Below, in pieces: positions 10,846 through 21,452 of a stretch of DNA of 64,000 nt. Source of the DNA: Vesta saturnalis (Eukaryota; Arthropoda; Insecta; Coleoptera; Lampyridae); the NCBI GenBank assembly GCA_036346205.1, contig JARFJB010001166.1, forward strand, positions 10,906,001-10,970,000, given 5' to 3'. The notes beneath the pieces are model-generated. The model searched no databases and was not told the origin of the DNA. It saw only the letters and a list, made by a program, of their open reading frames with translations. The translations under genes and the position numbers were made by a program. Position 1 is the first letter of the stretch, and every line of letters starts with the position of its first letter.

Positions 10846-11290
10846 AACTTTTAAGACAGGTGTAGGGCTTAACAACTTGTTCCCGGGGCTTCGCCCCATT
10901 TGTGATCGGAACTTGTTCGTGGGTCTTCGCCCATTGTCGTAAATTCCTTGGCGGGAAATTTGAATATGTATTCTAATAAGGGGGTCCTAATGCTAACTTG
11001 TAAGACAGGTGTAGGGCAGCGTAACTTGCTTTCGGGCCTTCGCCCCCTTGTGGTGACTCCTTTGGCGGAAAATTTTAATTTGTATTTAAGTCTCTATATC
11101 CTGATTGGTTACGGCGGGAAATTTGAATTTGTATTCTAATAAGGGGCCCTAATTCCAACTTTTTTGTTCTACGGTCGTCGCCCCTAGGTGGGAAGTTTGA
11201 AATTGTATTCTAATAAGAGTGCTTCACGCTAATCTGCAAGACAGGTATAGGACGCCGGAACTTGTTCTTGGGTCTTCGCCTCCTTGTCAA
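10846..11290. repeat. Diverged tandem repeat with GC-rich motif
   Basis: A block of the form taagacaggtgtagggc..aacttgttc..gggcttcgccc recurs at about 10852, 11000 and 11237. Between copies lie ggcgggaaatttgaattt-like and gtattctaataagggg-like words, the latter at about 10968, 11130 and 11203. Spacing varies (about 145-235 bp) because sub-blocks are lost in some copies. The gggcttcgcccc pieces are imperfect palindromes. No protein is supported. Confidence 0.6.
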
Positions 11291-11795
11291 AAAGACAGAA
11301 ATTAATCAAATCAGCCGAAGCATATCAGACCAGATCAATCTCGAGCAAATCAAACAAATCACTTAATGAAGCCATAAGGGCCCTGTCTAGTCTTAATTCT
11401 GCCAAAATGGCCACTACACCACACCCTAGGGGCATCGAACACCCTTAACCAGGGGTTAGTGCGCCAAAAAGTCCCTTAATATTGCTAAAAGGACCTTAAT
11501 TAAAGTCTAAAACCACGCCCAGGGGTTAAAAAGGCCCTCCAAAAGAAGCCGACCCTCAATCAGAACACTGTATGCGCGCGCATTTGCCTAGGGACTGGAC
11601 TGCCAAAAAAGGCTCTTAATATAAATATAAGGACTGTAATTAGGGGTAAAAATGCCTTCCAGGCACCCTTAAAAGAAGCCATAGGGGTGGGAAACGGCCA
11701 CGTGGACATGGCTTCCCCCACCACTGATACTAAAATTTGCTTATTGAATCACAGCAATCTTAAGAATGATGGACGTTGTTCGCTAAACACAATTT
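11291..11795. other. Unassigned, relatively GC-rich spacer with repeated words
   Basis: Between 11370 and 11690 the words aggccctcc/agggccct, cttaatat and gaagcc recur irregularly (for example gaagccataaggg at 11366 and gaagccatagggg at 11672). It looks like old repeat DNA. No coding frame is supported. Confidence 0.35.
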
Positions 11796-12760
11796 TCATT
11801 GTTTTAAAACAGTCGCGGTCACTTTCCGCAATCTATGGCGATTAACATTATTTAACGTTTTTTGCAAAGATTCTTGTAATTTATTAACATTATTAAGTAA
11901 GTGAAAATTGCTACCATACATTATATTTTTTATAGTGCCCCACATCAAGAGGTGAGGTTGTCTGATCTGGGCGACCATCAAATAGGTGTGTTAGTTATTA
12001 CTCTGTCATTAAAACGATTATTTAAATAATTAATAACTTGCCTGGAGTTATGTGCAGGGGCACCATCTTGATACCATATTGCCAAATTTTGTGCCAAGGG
12101 TAATTCACCTAAAAAGTGATCTATCGTTGTTTGCATCATTTCCAGGTAACATGGTGCAGTTAAAGTCATTAAAAATTATAGGTGCAATTAAACGATTTCC
12201 CAATATGCTGCAAAAGACAGTAAATTTAAACCGAATTTGGTTTCGTCATGGTATAATCACGAGTGCATTATCTTGGACATAGTGGTGTTCATTCTGGCGA
12301 TTAAATAAAACGCAGTTAGTGAAATGTGATTCGTCAGTCCAAAGAATGTTGTTAATAAAACTATCGTTTTCTGCCATTTTATTCATAACCCACCTGCAAA
12401 ATGTTTTTCTAGGCAGATGATCATTTCGGTGTAAAGTTTGAGCAACATGCTGCTTATAAGGCATGAAGTGATGTTTATTTAAAATTTTACGTGCTGTCGA
12501 TTTTTCACATCAACTAGATCTTCTATTTATCGAGTTGTACAATTTTGGATCAACATTAACGCAAGCCAGTGTCTTTTCTTCGACATTCCCATGATCACAT
12601 ACATTTCTATCACGAGGCGATTTCCTTAAACATCCATATTGTTGAATATTTATGTCTAATCTGTTAAATATTCTAATATCCGGTTGTCGTCTTTCGGAGA
12701 AGTTATCTAGATATTGTTGAGCAGCAAGGCGAGTGCTTATTTGTTACATTTGATGTAAGT
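11796..12760 (-). pseudogene. DUF4817/IS630-type transposase, decayed
   Basis: Reading leftward from about 12750: TRLAAQQYLDNFSERRQPD (helix-turn-helix part), FMPYKQHVAQTLHRNDHLPR, CRWVMNKMAEND, NILWTDESHFTN (first catalytic Asp), a frameshifted middle, IWYQDGAPAHNSRQV (second Asp), then LMWGTIKNIMYGS near the C-terminus. The order equals that of the transposases at 14881, 20362, 41398 and 51562. Several frameshifts and stops are present. Terminal repeats were not identified. Confidence 0.8.
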
Positions 12761-13340
12761 ACAAAAGATACTATTTAACAGAAAAGTTGGCATTCCAAAA
12801 AAAATATTCATTTTTACCTTTACTAAAAGTTGATAACAATACTTTTCAAAATACAACGGACTTAATAATTACAAATGACAGATCAGAGTTTTGTTAAAAT
12901 TTATTTGTTTTCATGGGTTACTTTAATTTCAAGCAAATAATATAAAATATGGCGGAATCTATTATTTCAAGTACAGATTGATATACATCGTTGAAAGCAG
13001 AAAAAAAAATGCAATTTATTTATTTCAAAATCCAATATGGCACCTATTTAATATAAGAAAGTTGCTATCATTATCTCCAAGAGTGTAGTTGCGATAATTT
13101 TTTTGAAAATACATCTCAGATTGCCTTAAAGAAACAAGTAACTTTTGTTAAAAAATTTGTTATAACTTTCATATTAACGGAAATAACCGCCTATTTGCAA
13201 AAACGCATTTTTGAGTTTTTTTCGATTATCTGCGAAAGTACGCGCAGTTTTTGATATTTCTATGTAGCATCTGAATCAGTATGAACAACAACATTGCCCT
13301 AATCTGTATTATTATTAATAATAAAGTTACCCATGCAATA

Positions 13341-13342
<2 letters not shown>
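12761..13342. other. Unassigned AT-rich spacer
   Basis: No coding, RNA or clear repeat signal beyond AT richness. It lies between the decayed transposase and the (TA)n that borders the MITE. Confidence 0.5.

Positions 13343-13400
<58 letters not shown>
13343..13400. repeat. (TA)n microsatellite
   Basis: A TA tract of about 58 bp. The MITE terminus (CAGGGTGACAT) starts at 13402, one base after the tract. Confidence 0.95.
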
Positions 13401-13401
<1 letters not shown>

Positions 13402-13404
<3 letters not shown>

Positions 13405-13739
13405 GGTGACATAGAAAAAGTGCCATGCATAGTGCCACGCGAAAGAGGACACTAAAATAAGAAAAAGTTCCTATGAACTTAGGTCCGCAACGCCTTCGTT
13501 TAAAAGAGGGTGTTGAAGTTTAATTATTTTTTGTTTTTCTTAATATCTTCTTACAATGTTGTAATAAGCGGACGAAATTTTGTATACAGGGCATTTTATC
13601 ACGCAGACTTCAAATATGACCTTAGTTCTTTTATAACTGAAGAGCAGCTATCATGTACAAGCCCCCACTACAAATTCACTTAAGAACTTTTTTCTTATTT
13701 TAGTGTCCTCTATCGCGTGGCACTTTTTATATGTCACCC
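13402..13739. mobile_element. Small non-autonomous transposon (MITE) with 55-70 bp TIRs
   Basis: The left arm starts CAGGGTGACATAGAAAAAG and runs to about 13472. The right arm, 13684-13739, is its inverted copy and ends CTTTTTATATGTCACCC. The left arm carries a short internal duplication (atgcatagtgcc). The 210 bp between the arms encodes nothing. The CAGGGTG end is shared with the autonomous DUF4817 elements in this window, so one of these could be the helper. A DUF4817 transposon lies directly next to its right end. Confidence 0.85.
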
Positions 13740-14175
13740 ATACAGGGTCCGCCAATAGTGCGTGGACGAAGCTTTATGAGTTTATACAATATCGTTTTCA
13801 ACATTATTTATTGCAAGATGGTGTGGGATCTTTCGGGTTACAATTAGAAAATATTTTCGCAAAAATTACTACTCGTATACAGGGTATTACAACACAAAGT
13901 TATATTTTTTAAATGGAGCATACCGCATATTATTATAAATTTGGATTCCCTGGTTAATTTTAAGGGCACTTTATTCACTATATGAGGTATCTTAAACGCG
14001 CAATTTAGGCGCTGCATTCAATTTTTGAAAATTTAGAGGTTGAAAAGAAAAATTGTAACAACCGTATTGAGAAATGTGTAACACTAAAATTTTAATGGTT
14101 GATTAATCATAGACAGTGCTACATAAAATCGTAAAAATAGTAATATTATCTTTTTAATTTTCGAGATATCGTAAT

Positions 14176-14662
14176 GCAAAGTTTAAGATTTTCAATCATA
14201 GATAACTTGATTTTTTAAATGGAAAGGTATACATTGTTTTACATTGTTAGGTAGGAAATTTAATTACATTTTTTTGATATAACATTGTTGGTATTTATGT
14301 TTTGCCGTTTTTGATAATCCAGCTTTTTACTGAATTTGCAAAGTTTAAGAGTTTTAATCATAGATAACTTGATTTATTTAAATGGAAAGGTATACATTGT
14401 GTTACATTGATAGATAGGAAATTTAATTACAATTTTTTGATATAACATTGTTGATATTTATTTTTGCCGTTTTTGATAATCCAGCTTTTTTACTGAATTT
14501 GCAAAGTTTAAGAGTTTTAATCGTAGATAACTTGATTTATTTAAATGGGAAGGTATACATTGTGTTACATTGATAGATAGGAAATTTAATTACAATTTTT
14601 TGATATAACATTGTTGGTATTTATTTTTGCCGTTTTTGATAATCCAGCTTTTTACTGAATTT
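14176..14662. repeat. Three tandem 162-bp units in the left TIR
   Basis: Units at 14176-14337, 14338-14500 and 14501-14662 each begin gcaaagtttaaga and end ccagctttttactgaatt. They differ by few substitutions and 1-bp indels. They also contain a recurring ggaaaggtatacattgt word. Confidence 0.93.
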
Positions 14663-14880
14663 GTCGATTTTCGTAAGTTTACATATGTATGTATAATTGT
14701 TTAAATCACATCAAGCTATGAAAACAAAAGAATATTAGAAACAAAATTCAGCAATAGTATCTGTTTTGTCATTTCGCGTGTATGTTCAAACGTGACTGAG
14801 TTAATTACTTTATTGCAGTGTGAATGTTTGACGCTTAACTTTACGAACATCATATACGTAATACGTTTATTTAAGAATTA

Positions 14881-15932
14881 TAATGAGTATTTTTTGCAAA
14901 ATGAATTAGTTGACATGATATTTGTGCTTGGAGAATCAAACAAAAATTGTTTATTGGCCCGTCGAATCTAGGGGCAGCGTTATCCTGATCGAAGACAACC
15001 AAGAGAAGAATCGTTTCGCAATCTTTTAGAAAGATTTGAAAGTACTGGAAGTGTTGGATATCCTAAAACGAAAGAGCTAAAGTTGTTACAAATGAAGAAA
15101 ATGAATTTCGTGTACTTGTAGCTACAGTTGAAAACCCCACGTTAGTATTCCGAAATTAAGTGACAATTTAGAAATCAGTCAAACTTCCGCGAGACGAATG
15201 TTAAAGAAAAATAAATTTCACCCCTATCGTGTACAATTACATCAAGAGCTGAAAGAACAAGATTTTCAAAATCGAATTAATTTTTGCCAGTGGGTTCACC
15301 AACAGTTAAATGCGAACGAAAATTTTATATCGGGGATATTATTTACCGACGAATGTACATTTCATCGAAACGGATTTGTGAACAAACATAATTTTCATTT
15401 TTATTCAAATGAAAATCCACACCAATTTCGGTTAGTCTCTCAAAATAAATGGTCAGTGAATGTTTGGGCAGGTATATTCGGCGGAACTATTGTTGGTCCT
15501 TTTTTTCAATGGCACACTCACTGGGGTAGAATATCATAATTTTCTAGAAAACGAATTATATCATTTATTGGAAACTGTACCTTTGGCTCAAAGAAGAGGT
15601 ATGTATTTCCAACAAGACGGGGCACCTCCTCATTATGCCAGAATTTGAACCCAGTGGTTAAATTCGACGTTTCACGAAAATTGGATAGGAAGACAAGGAC
15701 CGATACCTTGGCCAGCTAGATCTCCGATATAACTCCATTGGATTTTTTCTTTGGGCTTTGTGAAGAATAAAGTATATGAGGAAGAACCAATAACTGCTGA
15801 GAATATGAAATTGCGAATTACAAATGTTTTTGCTACAAATTACTCCTAATATGTTAGATCGGGTTGAAGCTTCTTTTTAAAAGAATTCAGTATTGTCTAA
15901 ATCAGCGTGGTCGACAATTTGAACATTTAATT
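14881..15932 (+). pseudogene. DUF4817/IS630-type transposase of the long-TIR element
   Basis: The helix-turn-helix region reads ELVDMIFVLGESNKNCLLAR and RYPDRRQPREESFRNLLER, the DUF4817 pattern. It is followed by HKFHPYRV-like KKNKFHPYRVQLHQEL, FCQWVHQQL, GILFTDECTFHRNG (first Asp), KWSVNVWAGIFGG, FQQDGAPPHYARI (second Asp) and ENWIGRQGPIPWPARSP. The end is GRQFEHLI plus a stop near 15932. At least four frameshifts or stops break it (near 14970, 15140, 15538 and 15648). Length without breaks would be about 340-350 residues, normal for the family. Function in transposition is inferred from family. Confidence 0.87.
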
Positions 15933-15959
15933 TAATATTATTTTCTTCCAAAATCGATA

Positions 15960-16281
15960 AATTCAGTAAAAAGCTGGATTATCAAAAACGGCAAAAATAA
16001 ATACCAACAATGTTATATCAAAAAATTGTAATTAAATTTCCTATCTATCAATGTAACACAATATGTACCTTTCCATTTAAATAAATCAAGTTATCTATGA
16101 TTAAAAATCTTAAACTTTGCAAATTCAGTAAAAAGCTGGATTATCAAAAACGGCAAAACATAAATACCAACAATGTTATATCATAAAAATGTAATTAAAT
16201 GTCCTATCTAACAATGTAAAACAATGTATACCTTTCCATTTAAAAAATCAAGTTATCTATGATTGAAAATCTTATACTTTG
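15960..16281. repeat. Two tandem 162-bp units in the right TIR (inverted)
   Basis: The inverted counterpart of 14176-14662, with two units meeting at about 16118. Each starts ttcagtaaaaagctggatt and ends ..aaactttgca in plus-strand reading. Confidence 0.9.
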
Positions 16282-16709
16282 CATTACGATTTCTCGAAAA
16301 TTAAATAAGATAATAGTACTATTTTTACGATTTTATGTAGCACAGTCTATTACTAATCAACCATTAAAATTTTTGTGTTACACATTTCTCCATACGATTG
16401 TTACAATTTTTCTTTTCAACCTCTAAATTTTCAAAAATGGAATGCAGCGCCTAAATTGCGCGTTTAAGATACCTCATATAGTGAATAAAGTGCCCTTAAA
16501 ATTAATCAGGAATCCAAATTTATAATAATATACGGTATGTTCCAATTAAAAAATATAACTTTGTGTTGTAATACCCTGTATACGAGTAGCAATTTTTGCG
16601 AAAATATTTTCTAATTGTAACCCGAAAGACCCCCATTGGTGCAATAAATAATTTTGAAAACGATATTGTATATACTCATAAAGCTTCGTCCACCCACTAT
16701 TGGCGGACC

Positions 16710-16712
<3 letters not shown>

Positions 16713-16759
<47 letters not shown>
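16713..16759. repeat. (TA)n microsatellite
   Basis: A TA tract of about 47 bp directly after the terminal CCCTG of the long-TIR element. It is a likely continuation of the tract at 13343-13400. Confidence 0.95.
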
Positions 16760-16761
<2 letters not shown>

Positions 16762-17482
16762 AGGTGGTGCATCCTATACGCGTCGGTCTCTGTAATGCAA
16801 ATGGCTTAAGATCTGAATTTTTTTCTTAATTAGGGTATATAACACTACAAATTAAAATAATTGTGGTTATACAGGGTGATAAAAAAATAAGAATTTATAT
16901 CAAAGTTATGTTTTTTTTAAACGGAACACCCTGTATTTGACAGTGTTTTTTTGGTTTGTAAGGGTAAAATAAAGTAAGGTTTCTGTAACGTTCCCTATGT
17001 GCAAGCGAGAACAAGAAAATCAACTATGTTGTGGTTATATACAACACATCACTCAACACCTGCGGCATACGTGGTAATAATATTAGTCAATCGGCTAAAA
17101 TGCAAATTCTTCTATTACAACATACAGGGTACTCAACTAATCTAGCAGAATTTAACTTAGGTGTGCAGCAGCATAATTTTATTAATTGAAATAGGATACC
17201 ATGTATTTAACAACTTTAGCCGATAGTCATTCAAATTGTCTTTCATTCGATGCAAGGGTTCCCTATACCTAAAACCAACGGTTCTTTAGTAAATAGTTCT
17301 TTTTTATTTGTGATATATGTATTTTGTAATAATCTTGTCCAATCATAGTAACCATAGAGCTAATATCACTCAAAATAGAATTAAATGAAATAAGCCATTC
17401 ATGTCTGTCACTTTCAATGTAATAAAACGTTTTGATCTAAAGTAAAACTACACATTTTAATTTAATTTCAGTATAACTGAAT
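16760..17482. other. Transposon-end debris and diverged repeat copy A
   Basis: CAGGGT-type ends occur at 16874 (tacagggtgataaaa), 16930 (aacaccctgta, inverted) and 17124 (tacagggtactcaac). From about 17160 to 17360 the sequence is a diverged direct copy of 20085-20285, sharing tgtatttaacaa, gatagt, tctttcatt, cctatacctaaaa and tttagtaaatag in order. No gene. Confidence 0.6.
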
Positions 17483-17618
17483 TTAACCTTTTAGTTCCTG
17501 ACCCCATTTATAATTGATATTTTACTATTATTTTGGTATATGTTACTGTTACTTGAGTAAATGACAACATTTCGTTGGAATTAGAAAATTCTGAGTTTCA
17601 GTTTCCTTGTATTGCTAT

Positions 17619-17635
17619 GTTCCCAAAATGGGAAC
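17619..17635. repeat. piggyBac subterminal palindrome
   Basis: GTTCCCAAAATGGGAAC is a perfect palindrome apart from its central base, followed by GTTG. Related copies are at 19714-19730 and 20042-20057, near the other end. piggyBac elements are known to carry internal inverted repeats besides the terminal ones; this is the candidate equivalent. Confidence 0.7.
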
Positions 17636-17734
17636 GTTGTGTCATTTACAATTTCTTGCCAAACACCAAACGTTGAAGTACCTATAATAAAATTCACAAA
17701 TCTAATATTGGAACTTTTACTTTCGATAGAAATT

Positions 17735-19543
17735 TTACATGTTATTCATTTTATAATTTTGAAGATTACTTTTATGGTATGACTCAGAACAGAAACTTTT
17801 ATGTAAGCGTTTTTCACATTTTTCACATTTGAGGCGAGTGTTATTTCCGCAAACCACACACCTTCCTTGTTTAGTTGATATAAGGAAATGGTTCACATTG
17901 TCGTACCTGATATCTTGAACAACTGGAGCAGTTGGTCCTCCCAAGCGATGTCGTGATACCATTTGAACCTTCAGCAAAGACATTGCAACAGAACGACGAA
18001 AAGATAAGTGTGTAACTTTCTGTTCTGGGTGAAGATACGTATAAAATCGAAAGCGCCAACAATCGCCATGTTTAGTCCATTGGCGAACAGATTCCACCAC
18101 CACCTCTTTGATCTTAGACGAGGCCTATAACTAGAAAGCATACGATCCAATAGGTCTACGCCACCCATTCCCTGATTATACTTCTTCATCATAAGAGGTT
18201 GAGGAAGTTCCTTGTTATTTTCTTTCTTGACTCTACGTTTGCATTTTGTATAGGAGTCACGATTGTGATTACTAGTTAGTGTAACGATGGAATTATCATT
18301 CCATCGAACACAAGCAACTTTCCCGTCAGATCGAAAGTCATAAGGACCACGCCCTTTTTCTTCATTTCCCTTGCAGGAATCAGCGGACATTTGATTCTAT
18401 TTTCGCGTACAGTTCCACAAGCACGTATTCCTCGGTCTGCTAAATCACTTAGTAATTGATAATTTGTAAAGAAATTGTCAAAATACACAACATGTAATGA
18501 AGGTTCTTGAATGATAGACAGCATCTTGTCAACAACTTGGTAACCCAAAGGCCTTGTATCTACTTCTCCATTATTTTTCCGCAGTAGATGTCGAAATTGT
18601 ATGGGTAACCATCTGAGCTACAAAGTGCCCACAACTTGAAGCCAAATCGTATGGGTTTATTTCTTATAAACATCTTTGACGAGTGGTGGCCGTGGTAGGG
18701 TATCATCTGTTCGTCGATGCTCAATGTCTGATGAAATACACCGAACTGTTGGAAATTTTGGCGCAAACTTTCATACAAAGGTTCGACTTTTGCGACTGTT
18801 GTGGCAGACAAATTATTGTTATCAGCCAGGTGAAAGTACCGTTTGATTGTTTGAAATGCGTCCCTGCTCATGGTTTTGAGAATATCGGTGCTTGTAAATC
18901 TTCTGAAGTGGACCAGTAATCTTTTCGCCGGGGAGGTTATGATAGCCACTCACTAAGAGCAATCCCAAAACTGACGAATTTCTTGATCTGTTGTTTTGAA
19001 GTTGGGGTTATTTTTATCTCTATTTGCATAAAGGTTTGTCTGAATAACAATTGATTCTACCATTTCAGGCGTGAAAAAGATTAAATATTTCATATTCTGT
19101 CTTCAGCATATGTTCGCTACCAACTTTATCGGGCTTACTTGGTTCAGTATTTAGGAATACATCATCTGTCTTCTTCCACTTTGGAAGGTCCAGAGTACGC
19201 GAACGTATGGGAAGTGGTTCTTCTTCAACATCTGAACTTTCTGAATCACTATATTCCACCACGTGAATTTCAAGTTCACCTGCTACATCTGATGGCATGG
19301 CTCTTGTGTCCAGGTCATTTTCATCAATATCCTCATCGTCGCTTTCAATATTACGGTTGCCAGCCTCTGGGGCAGTATGACTATGTCCAAGTTTTTGTGG
19401 GATGTTGATGCTACATCCTCTGTTTGCAATACACCGGATTTCTTCCTGAAAACGAAAAGAATGCAATTATATACTTATAATAATTATATAAGTGGATGCA
19501 TTTTCAAAGATATAACTTACCCATAGAAAGTAGAAGTATCCAT
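17735..19543 (-). pseudogene. piggyBac transposase, several frameshifts
   Basis: A TTAA-specific DDD transposase. A likely first exon starts at 19543 (MDTSTFYG). A 75-bp intron with GTAAGT/TTTTCAG borders (19446-19520) precedes the acidic N-terminal region (DDEDIDEND, SDSESSDVEEE). The catalytic core shows LSIDEQMIPYHGH (first Asp, about 18710), LHVVYFDNFFTNYQLL (second, about 18500) and GGVDLLDRMLSSYR (third, about 18150). The C-terminus has the Cys-rich finger CVVCGNNTRLKCEKCEKRLH. Frame breaks occur near 19400, 19070, 18950, 18555, 18280 and 18050-18100, so it is inactive as read here. Length and domain order are otherwise complete. Confidence 0.93.
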
Positions 19544-20077
19544 AACAATTTTCTGTACACCACACTAACATAAACTATTATTATAATACGTATCACAATA
19601 TATTCTGCAAGCAACGTGGTTATTTATAAGCAACGTAAGTGTGACTGACTCAAACTGCGTTCACTTGCATAGAAATTCATACTCAGGTAAGAGGGGGTAA
19701 TCCACGCCCCAACGTTCCCATTTAGGGAACATAACAAAGAATGCAAATTTTTTACGACCAAACAATTAAATTCAAAGAAAATTCTTACTGCAAATCACAA
19801 TAGGGGGATTAACCTTCACTAGAAATGAAAAATCTTGTTGTATAAAATATGATTTCATTGCACAATAATTTTTGATAAGCAAAACTTATTTTTCCAAAAT
19901 TTAAAACCTTATAAACTATAAACCATGTACGATAATTGAAAATTAAAAGGTATTCCTGTATTTTGAACACTATTAAATAATAGTTATCAAAATTTACGTT
20001 TCATTGCATTATTTTAAATATTTTACAATGCTTTATAAAATGTTCCCAAAAAGGAACGTTGGGAATTAAAAGGTTAA

Positions 20078-21382
20078 CACACATGTGGAGTTGCATAATG
20101 TTTTTATGTAAAATGAGGCAACCTGTATTTAACAATTTTAACTGATAGTAATTTAAATTTTCTTTCATTTCATATACCTAAGAGTTTCCTATACCTAAAA
20201 TCACTGGTTATTTAGTAAATAGCTGCTCGGTATTTGTAACATACACATTTTTGTAACTCTTACTATCAAAGTGACCATTAAATTAAATGTCAAATATGAG
20301 GTTAGCATTTGAGTATTTAGTAAGTTAGATTGAACTGAACGTAAAAGATCAAATCTTAAACATGAAAACGTATTCTAAAGAAGAAAGGATTGATATGGTA
20401 TTTGTTCTTGGTGAGTGTTATGAAAATTGTTTGTTAGCATCTAAAGTTTACGGCCAAAAATAGCCCAAATCGAGAGAAACCTGACAGGCGGGCTTTTGAA
20501 AGATTGTTACAACGGTTTAGGGCTAATGGAAACGTAGTATACAAAAACCTTACTCAACCCAAGCCTGTTGTAGAAGATGAAAATAATCAATTTTATGTTA
20601 TTGCCTCACTAATAGAAAACCTACACAAAAGTCATCATGCTATTAGTACAGAAACTGAAATAAGTAGGCGAAGCATTGAACGAATAATAAAAAAACACAA
20701 ATTTCATCCTTATAAGATACAGTTGCACTAAGAGCTGTATCAAACGGACTTTCAACATGGATTAGATTTTTGTTTATGGGATGCGGATAAAGTAGCGTCA
20801 GACCAAAATTTTGTTGATATTGTCCTATTTTCGGACGAGTGTACTTTTCATAATAACGGACACTTCAATCGCCACAACTTTCACTTTTATAGTGATGAAA
20901 TCTTCACGTATTTCGCACTCTCGATCATCAACATGGTGGTCTGTGAATGTGTGGTGAGGAATAATAGGGTCCCGTGTTATTGGTCCTTATTTTTTTAATG
21001 GTAGAACATTTCGTACATTTTTGTGTAGAATATTAAGCGGAAAATGTGGATGCAGTTGGATGGAGCTTCCTCACATTTTGAAAGTCGAGTACGGCGATAC
21101 TTAAACCGGCGTTTTCCAAATAAGTGGATCGGAAGAGGTGGTCCACATAAACGGCCTGCAAGATCATTGGATTTGACGATGTTGAATTTCTTTTTGTGGG
21201 GCTATATACAAAGTATAGTTTACAATACACCACCGACTACTCTAGAAGACATGAAAGCGAGAATAAGAGCTGCTTTTCAGACAGTAACTCCAGAAATGCT
21301 TCTCAAAGTGAAACGATCTTTTGAAAAAAGAATGCTGTTATGCTTAGAACAAGAATGACGTCACTTTGAACAAATTCTTTAA
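20078..21382 (+). mobile_element. Third DUF4817/IS630 transposon, ends unclear
   Basis: It contains the transposase at 20362-21382 preceded by about 280 bp (20085-20285) that also exists as a diverged direct copy at 17160-17360 on the other side of the piggyBac. Terminal inverted repeats were not identified. A caacctgtatttaac word at 20121 may be a decayed end. The piggyBac TTAA lies only about 45 bp upstream of that word. Confidence 0.6.
20362..21382 (+). pseudogene. DUF4817/IS630-type transposase
   Basis: It starts MKTYSKEERIDMVFVLGECY, the DUF4817 helix-turn-helix. After a stop near 20461 it continues ERLLQRFRANGNVVY, SRRSIERIIKKHKFHPYKIQ, then IVLFSDECTFHNNGHFNRHN (first Asp). A badly decayed stretch (20890-21040) is followed by MWMQLDGASSHFESRVRRYL (second Asp), FPNKWIGRGGP, SLDLTMLNFFLWGYIQS (third Asp) and RHFEQIL before the stop. 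I count 36 residues between the second and third Asp. The usual AP or AG in DGAPPH has become DGASSH. At least four breaks make it non-functional. Confidence 0.85.
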
Positions 21383-21452
21383 GTAATTTGTTTTAATGTT
21401 AGTAGAAAGAGATTTTCCATTAAATCTAATGAATACAATAAACTTGAAAATA

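Larger units (their letters stand above)
13743..16712 (+). mobile_element. DUF4817/IS630 transposon with 0.75-0.93 kb inverted repeats
   Basis: The ends are CAGGGTCCGCCAATAGTG at 13743 and its inverted copy finishing at 16712, both next to TA-rich DNA (TA at 13741-13742; ATATA after 16712). The left arm covers about 13743-14672 and the right arm about 15953-16712. They stay recognisably complementary along their length. Each arm holds tandem copies of a 162-bp unit, three on the left and two on the right, which explains the arm-length difference. A decayed transposase reads rightward between the arms. The element seems to have entered a (TA)n tract next to an existing MITE. Confidence 0.92.
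17483..20077 (-). mobile_element. piggyBac transposon with TTAA target duplication
   Basis: TTAA at 17483-17486 and at 20074-20077 flank the element. The ends read CCTTTTAGTTCC (left) and, inverted, CCTTTTAATTCC (right), giving matching terminal repeats of about 12 bp next to TTAA. The total of 2.59 kb is normal for piggyBac. Subterminal palindromes of the form GTTCCC..GGGAAC occur at 17619-17635, 19714-19730 and 20042-20057. The transposase runs leftward. Confidence 0.95.
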
